64,000 nucleotides of DNA from Hahella sp. CCB-MM4 (lineage in GTDB: Bacteria > Pseudomonadota > Gammaproteobacteria > Pseudomonadales > Oleiphilaceae). Positions 30,070 through 37,097 of this stretch are shown in pieces (position 1 is the first letter of the stretch; each line of letters begins with the position of its first letter). The position numbers were made by a program, and so were the translations under genes. Where the stretch lies: positions 434,001-498,000 of the forward strand of contig NZ_MRYI01000001.1 in the NCBI RefSeq assembly GCF_002260525.1, given 5' to 3'. The notes under the pieces are model-generated. The model was not told the origin of the DNA and made no database searches. It saw only the letters and a list, made by a program, of their open reading frames with translations.

Positions 30070-30555
30070 TCATGCCCCCAGAAATATAATCAACCCGGAG
30101 CCGGATAGCGTGCAGCCGACCACCTTCAGATCTTTCAATGCCGGCTGCCTTCTGGGTATTCCAAATAGCCCGAAATAATCACACAGCATTCCAAACAGAA
30201 CCTGTCCAACCAGCATCAACGCAAGAGATCCTGACAGCCCAATCGGACTGTTCACTGTCACAGCAGCCAAAACCACCGTAAAAGCTCCCGGAATTCCTCC
30301 AAGATAAGACCAGAAAGGACTGTTGATTTTCTTATCCGGTCCAGCCTTTTCAAGTTCTTCCGCCCTGCAATGCCACTGCTGCCTGGCTCTGAAAGCCAGA
30401 ACCAGAATGAAGGCCCCCACCGCTCCAAGGCCATGGGCAATCCACGAGGCTGTCATGGGTGAGCTGTGAGCAGCCAACAGGCTGTTCACATCGATCATCA
30501 CTGCCAACAACATGCCGGCACTCAGCGCCAGCCCCCAATCAACAGACAATTTCAT
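30070..30555 (-). CDS. YdcZ/DUF606-family DMT transporter subunit
   Basis: A 161-residue partner of the next gene, also about five membrane helices. ALSAGMLLAVMIDVNSLLA and LMLVGQVLFGMLCDYFGLFG fit YdcZ/DUF606. The ATG at 30555 is preferred to a TTG one codon upstream. The pair is divergent from a LysR regulator with 108 bases between, the usual layout for a LysR gene and its target, so this transporter is probably what that regulator controls (inference). Confidence 0.8.
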   Translation of the reverse strand: MKLSVDWGLALSAGMLLAVMIDVNSLLAAHSSPMTASWIAHGLGAVGAFILVLAFRARQQWHCRAEELEKAGPDKKINSPFWSYLGGIPGAFTVVLAAVTVNSPIGLSGSLALMLVGQVLFGMLCDYFGLFGIPRRQPALKDLKVVGCTLSGSGLIIFLGA

Positions 30556-30666
30556 CAATTCATATCCGCTCTAAAATGGCTATTTCGGCACTTTATATTG
30601 TTTTTCATTGACCGATAATCCATTCAAGCGGAAACTTATTGTTGAGAATTAGTTGACTATTATTCT

Positions 30667-31587
30667 ATGGAACATTTTTCTGCCATTCCCGTATTTGTTG
30701 CTGTCATTGAATCCGGCAGCTTCTCCAGTGCCGGAAAACGATTGGGGATAACCAAGTCTGCTGTCAGCAAACGCATTTCCCAGTTGGAGGAAGGTCTCGG
30801 AGTTCGTCTGTTGCACCGCACTACCCGTCGGCTAAGCCTCACCGAAGCAGGGGAGCAATATTATGACTATGCGCAAAGAGCTCTCGGCCTGGCCCGTGAG
30901 GGGGAAGACGCCATCACCCGCCTTCAGGGTCGCCCACAAGGCACCTTGCGCATTAATGTCCCCATGGTCTTTGGCCGTCTTCACATCGCCCCTGTGGTCC
31001 CTCAGTTTTTGTTGGAAAACCCTGACATCAAGCTGGATATGATCATGGAAGACCGTATGGTGGACCTGGTCGACGGAGGATTCGACATGGCTATCCGCAT
31101 CGGACATATGCCCGACTCCAGCCTGGTCCAACGCAGACTCGCCCCCTGTCGAAGCGTCCTTTGCGCCTCACCGGGCTATGTTGCTCGTCACGGCTCGCCA
31201 ATGACCCCACAGGATCTGGCGAATCATAATTGTATGACCTATTCCTATTTCCGCGGGGGCAGCGAGTGGACCTTTAAGGGACCGGAAGGTCCCATCAAAA
31301 TAAAGCCGTCAGGAAATTACCAAGTCAACAACAGTGAAGCGATACGGAACGGGCTTCTGGCCGGTCTCGGTATCTGCCAAATGCCGACATTCATCGTCGG
31401 CCCTGATCTGGTATCGGGCACCCTGATCCCATTGCTGGAGGCTTATCCTCTTCCTCTACACGCCATATACGCGGTCTTTCCACAACGCCGCTTTTTACCG
31501 GCCAAAGTTAAAGTATTCATCGACTTTTTGCAGCAGCAGCTGGGTGGAGACAGCCCTCCCTGGGATGCCGCTCCAGATCAGGCATAA
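30667..31587 (+). CDS. LysR-family transcriptional regulator
   Basis: A 306-residue regulator. The N-terminal winged helix-turn-helix is at residues 1-60, with SFSSAGKRLGITKSAVSKRI as recognition segment. The effector domain covers about 90-295. The sequence style (LLHRTTRRLSLTEAGEQYYD, FDMAIRIGHMPDSSLVQRRL) belongs to the large DsdC/AaeR-like group that often controls a divergent transporter or oxidoreductase. Its 3' end overlaps the convergent GST gene by ten bases. Confidence 0.92.
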   Translation: MEHFSAIPVFVAVIESGSFSSAGKRLGITKSAVSKRISQLEEGLGVRLLHRTTRRLSLTEAGEQYYDYAQRALGLAREGEDAITRLQGRPQGTLRINVPMVFGRLHIAPVVPQFLLENPDIKLDMIMEDRMVDLVDGGFDMAIRIGHMPDSSLVQRRLAPCRSVLCASPGYVARHGSPMTPQDLANHNCMTYSYFRGGSEWTFKGPEGPIKIKPSGNYQVNNSEAIRNGLLAGLGICQMPTFIVGPDLVSGTLIPLLEAYPLPLHAIYAVFPQRRFLPAKVKVFIDFLQQQLGGDSPPWDAAPDQA

Positions 31588-32243
31588 TCGTAATCCCCCC
31601 CTGCCTGAAGGGCTCTTTGATAGGCCGGCCTCTCCTGAAAGCGTTTCACATAGGCGGTAATATTCGGATAACTGTCTGCCACTCCCCTCGCCACAGAAGC
31701 CTCCAAGGGGAAACTCATCTGGATATCAGCCCCTGTCAGCTTGTGCCCCGCCATCCACTCGTGTTCTCCCAGAAATTTTTCCACGTAGTCAAAATGAGTT
31801 TTTATCTGGGGAGCGATGAACTGTCGCGTGGTTTCGTCGGCGATTTTCCTGGCGACGGGTTTAATAAAGAACGGTAGCGGTTTACTTTTAATGGCTTCAA
31901 ACACCAGCCTTAGCAGCAGCGGAGGCATCAACGAGCCCTCGGCGTAGTGCATCCAGTAAATGTATTGACGATAGTCGGCACTGCCGGTTTCAGGGATTAA
32001 CCGCCCATCACCGTACTTCTGCCCCAGGTATTCAATGATGGCGCCAGATTCCGCCATGGTCACTTCCCCATCAGAAATAATCGGCGATTTGCCCAAAGGA
32101 TGAACCTGACGCAGACTGGGTGGCGCCAGCATGGTTTTGGAATCTCGTTCGTAGCGTTTGATTTCATAGGGTAACTCCAGCTCCTCCAGCATCCAGAGTA
32201 TGCGCTGTGAACGTGAGTTATTAAGATGGTGAAGGATGATCAT
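31578..32243 (-). CDS. Glutathione S-transferase
   Basis: A 221-residue cytosolic GST. The thioredoxin-fold N-domain (1-80) has NNSRSQRILWMLEELELPYE, with Ser in the catalytic position, and the glutathione-binding MAESGAIIEYL. The helical C-domain carries the LTGADIQMSFPLE motif. The closest match in style is the fungal/bacterial GstB or Ure2p-like group. It conjugates glutathione to electrophiles or acts as a peroxidase; substrate not predictable. Confidence 0.9.
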   Translation of the reverse strand: MIILHHLNNSRSQRILWMLEELELPYEIKRYERDSKTMLAPPSLRQVHPLGKSPIISDGEVTMAESGAIIEYLGQKYGDGRLIPETGSADYRQYIYWMHYAEGSLMPPLLLRLVFEAIKSKPLPFFIKPVARKIADETTRQFIAPQIKTHFDYVEKFLGEHEWMAGHKLTGADIQMSFPLEASVARGVADSYPNITAYVKRFQERPAYQRALQAGGDYDYA

Positions 32244-32450
32244 ATAGCAAAACTCCTTGATCAGAATTCAACGAACATGGGCAGGTTAATCTATCAGCTC
32301 ATTGATTACGCACAAAAACCGATTAAGTTCACTTTATTCCTCCTCCAATCAATCGAATCAGGTAAAAGTTGAAGCCGTACAGTTTTTAGATAGCTGTTTT
32401 CTATCGCTAGGGAGAGACTTATATTCTCAGAGGTAACAAGACCTGCAGAG

Positions 32451-33254
32451 TTAATCAGAGGGAGTATTCAAGTTGAGTCGAACGCGCTTATCAAGAGCCA
32501 ATCTGTCGAAAGAGGTTTCCCAGTGTTTATTGATAAGTGCCTGCATTAAACCGCTATCCCTGGCCGCAATCAGACTTTCTTCAATGATCTGCTTGTAGTG
32601 TGCCGCACTGCTGCTTAGGTAGAACAGGAAGTCCCGGTCATAGACAAACAGAAGGTGTTCTTCAATTTTCAGGTATGGATGTTGGTCCGCTTCTTCCACC
32701 ACTTCAAATATTCCCCGGGAAAAGTAGTCCACCCCTCGATTGCCGGAAGCTACCTGCTTATAAGCTTTCTCCCAGCTTCCTTCACGTTCAAAGTACTTCA
32801 ACTGGTTGTATTTCCACACTTTTACATCAAACCAGTCTTTCCCGAACACCCCTACTTTACCAAGCGTCCGAAAATCGGCGAGTGAATTCACCTGATCGTA
32901 AAGGCTTTGAGCCTCTGGAGGGATTAGTAGCACTCTATGGCCTATAAGGCCGTTTGTGAGACCTACATGCACAGGCACCAGGCTTTCATCCCGCTCTTTG
33001 GTCTGGAGAAGCCAGGTAAGCGACAAATCACCGTGAGTGACCATGTAAACAACACGGCTTTGGGGTAACTCCTCAATTACTCTGAGAGATACATCATACC
33101 CCTGGGCTTTAAGGGATTGTTCAAGCAAATCAACGAAATAGTGCCCGCCTCCGGAGGTGGTCAAACCGATCATCAATTCAACTTTTTCGGCCATTACCGT
33201 CCGTGACAACAGCATGATTAAACACGGGAGTAAAACCAAACGTAGTACTGACAT
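32451..33254 (-). CDS. SBP3-like periplasmic protein
   Basis: A 267-residue exported protein with a signal peptide ending VMAE (residue ~23). The fold looks like family 3 solute-binding proteins, with VGVFGKDWFDVKVWKY and YFSRGIFEVVEEA as the second-lobe pieces, but the amino-acid ligand pattern is not clear. No ABC permease or ATPase is adjacent. Such stand-alone proteins are common in gammaproteobacteria and may be sensors or scavenging proteins. The start is moved six codons in, to MSVLRL. It is divergent from a second SBP3-like gene. Confidence 0.7.
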   Translation of the reverse strand: MSVLRLVLLPCLIMLLSRTVMAEKVELMIGLTTSGGGHYFVDLLEQSLKAQGYDVSLRVIEELPQSRVVYMVTHGDLSLTWLLQTKERDESLVPVHVGLTNGLIGHRVLLIPPEAQSLYDQVNSLADFRTLGKVGVFGKDWFDVKVWKYNQLKYFEREGSWEKAYKQVASGNRGVDYFSRGIFEVVEEADQHPYLKIEEHLLFVYDRDFLFYLSSSAAHYKQIIEESLIAARDSGLMQALINKHWETSFDRLALDKRVRLNLNTPSD

Positions 33255-33478
33255 CAATGACACTCCTGGCAATCAGGCCCTTAGCAAGTATAGCAACCAT
33301 TAAATAAAGACATTGATAGAGGTATATACCAAGGGAAATTTGCTGAAATACTGCTAAAGGTTAATGACTTCGCCAGACCAAAGTGCGGCAAATTATAGCG
33401 GTTTCAGACATTTTCCCATTGTAGAGCCTATACTTAGTGGCGTACTCCCAACCTCTAAGCCCCAGGCTTAGCACCCTT

Positions 33479-34288
33479 ATGATGCTAATCGATCGAATAG
33501 GTATTGTACTAGCGGGATTATTGAGCTTTTTTCTGAGCGCTTTGCCTGCAAAGGCTGAGACACTCACAATCGCGACCGGAGACTGGCCTCCGTATATCTC
33601 CCCTCAGCTAAAGCATTACGGGGTGACAGCCCGGATTGTCAGGGAAGCTTTTGAGACCGCCGGCGACGAGGTGGTGTTCCAGTTTTTCCCCTGGAAACGC
33701 ACGATATTGATGTCCGAACAAGGGTTGGTCGACGGCTCATTTGCCTGGAGTCACAAACCTGAACGGGAAGCCCATCATTTGTACAGCAATGCCATTGGGG
33801 AATACGGTTATGTCTTCTTTCACTTAAAATCCAAGCCTTTTGAGTGGCAAAAGCTGAAAGACCTTCGCGGGCTGACTATTGGCGGAACGAACAGCTACAA
33901 CTACGGTGCGGAGTTTGTCACCGCTGCTGAACGCGGGGAGTTTAAAATCGAATGGGTCCACTCTGATGAGTTGAACTGGCGAAAACTCCTGGCGGGTAGG
34001 ATTGATATCTTCCCTTCCGATGTTGAAGCCGGCTATGCACAGCTTCGCGACATATTTCCCAGTGAAAAAGCCAACAAAATCACCCATAACCCCCACCCCC
34101 TCAAACCTCTGACCACCATGCACATGCTGTTTTCCAAATTGAAACCAGAAAGCCCGGAAAGGCTGAAACGCTTTAATCGTGGTCTTAAACAGCTGAAGGA
34201 TTCTGGTAAGTATACCCAATATCTGAAGGAATCCAGAGAGGGGTTATATCGACTGGTAAGTGAAGAGGTACTGGAGGAAGGCCTGTAA
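33479..34288 (+). CDS. SBP3-like periplasmic protein (transporter substrate-binding domain)
   Basis: A 269-residue exported protein. The signal peptide runs from the first ATG to PAKA, and mature sequence begins ETLTIATGDWPPYIS, the classic opening of family 3 solute-binding proteins. Lobe motifs GVTARIVREAFETAG, LRGLTIGGTNSYNYG and LLAGRIDIFPSD are typical. An upstream GTG would add 14 residues before the signal peptide and is less likely; a second ATG follows the first. No ABC transporter is nearby. Together with the divergent paralogue it may be part of the large set of orphan amino-acid-binding-like proteins of marine bacteria. Confidence 0.82.
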   Translation: MMLIDRIGIVLAGLLSFFLSALPAKAETLTIATGDWPPYISPQLKHYGVTARIVREAFETAGDEVVFQFFPWKRTILMSEQGLVDGSFAWSHKPEREAHHLYSNAIGEYGYVFFHLKSKPFEWQKLKDLRGLTIGGTNSYNYGAEFVTAAERGEFKIEWVHSDELNWRKLLAGRIDIFPSDVEAGYAQLRDIFPSEKANKITHNPHPLKPLTTMHMLFSKLKPESPERLKRFNRGLKQLKDSGKYTQYLKESREGLYRLVSEEVLEEGL

Positions 34289-34308
34289 CCAAACCTTAGG
34301 CCTCCTCC
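34273..34308. terminator. Hairpin between convergent genes
   Basis: GGAGGA-A-GGCC (34273-34283) pairs with GGCC-TCCTCC (34299-34308), one bulged base and a 15-base loop holding the stop codon of the upstream gene. T-runs are weak on both sides, so its use as a bidirectional terminator is only likely. Confidence 0.4.
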
Positions 34309-34338
34309 ATTATGTCACATCGTTTCAGACCACAGATT

Positions 34339-35208
34339 TCAATTGGCAGCCTGTTTCATGTCGGACCTCCTATCCGCCATGTGCTTCAGGTAAGCAATGA
34401 GGTTATCTATCTCCTCGTCTTGCCAGATATTATCCTTCACCCACACCATTTTCATATCGGACCACTGACGTACCGACGTTGGGTCTTTAATAAATTGTTT
34501 CAATGCGGTCTCGTTGAAGTATTCAGTGGGACTCATCGGTTCATTGAGGTCCGGCCCCAGATTTGCCGCCCCCTGCCCGTTAATCTGGTGGCAGTGCATA
34601 CACCGTGCCTTGTATACCTGAAACCCTTTTCGCGCGGGATCATTGGCGGCAAGATATCCTGAGGGCAATAACGCCGGGAACAAACTGGCAAAGTCATCCT
34701 CCACATCCAGGGAGCTAAGCTGGTAGGGCCAGAACTCCGGAGGAATAGCCGATTTCTCAGGGCCACTCCACACCAGATAAAAAGGGCCGGCACTAAGCTT
34801 GGAGGGGTTCGCACTCTTCGGCAATGGCGGCCACTTTTTATCGTCAGGCTCTATCGCCAAATATGCGCGGGCAGCATTAGGATCTTCATTCAGAAGATAC
34901 TTCTTCTCCAGCACTCCGGAGTACCCATCAAGGCAGGTGAAAATCAGCACGGAAGAATCTGTAAGGTCTATCTCCTGTAACAGCACAGGGAGTGGGACAG
35001 CCTCAACGGAAAAACTTTCATTCGGATAGTTGAGAAGGGGAATTGTCAGTCGTTGTCTGGCTGGATGATTCAATAATTGGCTCTTAGTCCACTGCACCTC
35101 CTGATCCCCAGCACGGATCGTAAACCCCGCCTCGGTTGCCGCATAACTCAGTGACTGCAGCGTCACCAGTAGTACTCCCAGTATTATCGAAAAAAATGAT
35201 TTGTTCAT
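34339..35208 (-). CDS. Exported c-type cytochrome with N-terminal accessory domain
   Basis: A 289-residue periplasmic protein, signal peptide ending SYAA (about residue 24). Residues 25-185 form a beta-rich domain resembling the molybdopterin-oxidoreductase-like fold (YSGVLEKKYLL, AYLAIEPDDKKWPPLP, GPFYLVWSGPEK), without obvious cofactor residues. The C-terminal ~90 residues are a class I cytochrome c with haem motif CMHCH and a probable Met ligand in WSDMKMVW. It should carry electrons in the periplasm; partners are not encoded nearby. Confidence 0.85.
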   Translation of the reverse strand: MNKSFFSIILGVLLVTLQSLSYAATEAGFTIRAGDQEVQWTKSQLLNHPARQRLTIPLLNYPNESFSVEAVPLPVLLQEIDLTDSSVLIFTCLDGYSGVLEKKYLLNEDPNAARAYLAIEPDDKKWPPLPKSANPSKLSAGPFYLVWSGPEKSAIPPEFWPYQLSSLDVEDDFASLFPALLPSGYLAANDPARKGFQVYKARCMHCHQINGQGAANLGPDLNEPMSPTEYFNETALKQFIKDPTSVRQWSDMKMVWVKDNIWQDEEIDNLIAYLKHMADRRSDMKQAAN

Positions 35209-35418
35209 ACTTCATCCTATTATTCTTTAATTATGCTTCCTGATTACACATTTACGCGGCGGTCTCTTAGTCGCTAACCAGAGACCGGCGGTAAAGAGAT
35301 ATAATGACTTGTTAATAGGCTGATGAACAAGATGAGGTTGGGTGTTTGGAATAGTGTGGAGGCTGGAGTGGCTTTAGTGACGGTTGTTGGATAGGGACAA
35401 TACAATCTAAGTTAAATG

Positions 35419-35439
35419 CCCGACAGGGGGGGTGTCGGG
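35419..35439. repeat. Hairpin of REP type
   Basis: CCCGACA and TGTCGGG form a perfect 7-bp stem around a loop of seven G. It lies at the edge of the cluster of GTAAGACGCGACC repeats and fits REP-like extragenic palindromes better than a terminator, since no T-run follows. Confidence 0.55.
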
Positions 35440-35462
35440 ACTTTCGAAGCGGGAAGGTATAT

Positions 35463-35622
35463 GTAAGACGCGACCTCGTTATTCTCCCCAGAGAATGTAA
35501 ATTGTAAGACGCGACCCCATTGCCCAATCCTGGTGGTGGAGTGCAAAGCCCCAGCAAACACTACCTGCTGGGGCTGTTAAAAAGAGCATGTAAACTATAA
35601 GACGCAACCCCGTTATTCTACC
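35463..35622. repeat. Three copies of a REP-associated-like repeat, with hairpin
   Basis: Related units containing GTAAGACGCGACC[TC]C start at 35463 and 35504, and a variant ATAAGACGCAACCCC follows near 35597. Copies 1 and 3 also share CGTTATTCT after the core, and copies 2 and 3 share an ATGTAAA leader. Between copies 2 and 3, AGCCCCAGCA (35547-35556) and TGCTGGGGCT (35566-35575) form a perfect 10-bp hairpin. The GGGGTCGCGTCTTAC form resembles motifs I associate with REP-associated tyrosine transposases, but no such gene is in the window. The whole 35209-35667 gap contains no convincing gene. Confidence 0.65.
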
Positions 35623-35667
35623 ATCCCAGAGTTTTTGAACTCCCTTGGGCGCTGCTCATAACTCTTA

Positions 35668-36228
35668 CTAAGTCCGTTGATTTTCAAGTGTATATACGGC
35701 ACCACATTTTCCGCATTGGATATTAGCTCGCTCTAATGCAGCATATTCCCAGACTTCACCACACTTCGTACATTCAACCCAATGATCCTTGAGAACTTTT
35801 GGGGGGCACGCGTCTCCAACTGGAATAGGGTTTGTGTAAAGCAAATTACGCCCAAGTACGTCTTTACCTAAAATTCTGTACTTCATGGAGTCAGCAACAA
35901 TTTGAGGAATTACTGAACGCCGACTTGAAGTAAAGCTAAAGACAATTCGAGATTTTTCAAAAACTAGCTCTGGCTCTAATATTACCGAGGGCTCAAAAAC
36001 TAGTTTTGATATATTCTCAAATATAATCTCTGTACAAGGGGATTGATCTGACTGCTGCTGAATGACCAGTCGGCAGTCAGATGGATTTAGGTCATCGTAC
36101 ATTAACAAATTTTTGTCCACGAACCCCCGACCAGCACACGATAGCTCTTTTACAAGAGCATCATGAAAATAACTTACTTCCCTTAGAAAGTTTTCAATAT
36201 CATTGGTATCCTTAACATATGTATACAT
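35668..36228 (-). CDS. Putative immunity protein with C-terminal zinc ribbon
   Basis: A 186-residue cytoplasmic protein with no signal peptide. The first ~110 residues (YFHDALVKELS, CRLVIQQQSDQ, EIIFENISKLVF) look like a compact alpha/beta fold. The C-terminus holds a zinc ribbon: CTKC near residue 155 and CGKC about 20 residues later. It starts nine bases after the Rhs-core/toxin gene, the standard place for a cognate immunity gene, so immunity is the likely role; this is inference from position. The DNA looks more AT-rich than housekeeping neighbours, as expected for toxin/immunity cassettes. Confidence 0.65.
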   Translation of the reverse strand: MYTYVKDTNDIENFLREVSYFHDALVKELSCAGRGFVDKNLLMYDDLNPSDCRLVIQQQSDQSPCTEIIFENISKLVFEPSVILEPELVFEKSRIVFSFTSSRRSVIPQIVADSMKYRILGKDVLGRNLLYTNPIPVGDACPPKVLKDHWVECTKCGEVWEYAALERANIQCGKCGAVYTLENQRT

Positions 36229-36237
36229 ATTGTACGC

Positions 36238-37083
36238 CTAGTAACTGATATGATCGCCTCTTGAGCCTTTACCAAATCCACCATTAGACCCAGAGTTATC
36301 ATAATCGTGGTAGCCCTCCCCATGACGGACATTATCACCCCATTCATGTTGCTGGTGCCTATTTCCTTTCTCATCATAAGTGGTAGCGCCTTTAAGATCA
36401 CCATTTTCATCATACCTTGGTATAACATCGTAAGGGTTTGATCTCTCTGGCGCTCTATCTGTCAGACTGTCCCAATAGTCATCATAGGCCTCTGAATCAT
36501 CTCCCTCATCATTACTGACATCGCCTCCGTCTGACTCATTATATGCCCCCCAAGCTTTTGCAGTCTGATATGCAGTATAAGCAGCAGTCCCCACCAAGGC
36601 GCAAGCTTCTACAGTAGCTGCTGCGGCTGCACTTGCGGCAGAGCCGCATACGGCCCAGCCAATCCCTGGCACTAAGCACAACAAAACCTCTCCAGTTGGA
36701 TCAATTCGGGATATTGGATTTCCGCCAACATAAGCATAAGTATTCAGCCCGCCTCGCAGCCCAATCGGATCACTTTGAACATATCGCCCCAAACTCGGAT
36801 CATAATCCCGATAGTAGTTATAACTATACCCAGTTTCAGGATCAGAATATTGCCCCGGAAACCGCATAGGCTGGACAACGCTTCCTGATTCATTGACCGT
36901 TTCCCCGAAAGGGGTCTGATCAATATCCCATACGACATTCTGGTTCTGATCCGTCATCACCTGGGGAGTGCCCAGGTGATCGGTGTGGATATAGTAGATC
37001 TGGCTATCTGCAAACGCTTCTGCATTGAGAAACAGAAGGAAAAATACGAATGTTTTGATAATAGTTTTGAACAGCTTATTCAT
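36238..37083 (-). CDS. Exported short Rhs-core protein with C-terminal toxin-like region
   Basis: A 281-residue protein with its own signal peptide (ending AEAFAD, about residue 25). The mature part starts directly with the Rhs core: IYYIHTDHLGTPQVMTDQ, then YRDYDPSLGRYVQSDPIGL, GGLNTYAYVGGNP and the DPTG cleavage-type boundary near residue 132. The remaining ~150 residues are variable-tip sequence: an Ala-rich hydrophobic stretch, an acidic linker, then a His/Asp-rich end with HQQHEWGDNVRHGEGYHDYD. That last part resembles small HxxH-type polymorphic toxin tips, but I cannot name the fold. AGGGA precedes the ATG. Usually this core is the C-terminal part of a very long Rhs protein; here it is a separate gene. 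Confidence 0.85.
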   Translation of the reverse strand: MNKLFKTIIKTFVFFLLFLNAEAFADSQIYYIHTDHLGTPQVMTDQNQNVVWDIDQTPFGETVNESGSVVQPMRFPGQYSDPETGYSYNYYRDYDPSLGRYVQSDPIGLRGGLNTYAYVGGNPISRIDPTGEVLLCLVPGIGWAVCGSAASAAAAATVEACALVGTAAYTAYQTAKAWGAYNESDGGDVSNDEGDDSEAYDDYWDSLTDRAPERSNPYDVIPRYDENGDLKGATTYDEKGNRHQQHEWGDNVRHGEGYHDYDNSGSNGGFGKGSRGDHISY

Positions 37084-37097
37084 GTATCCCTACCCGT

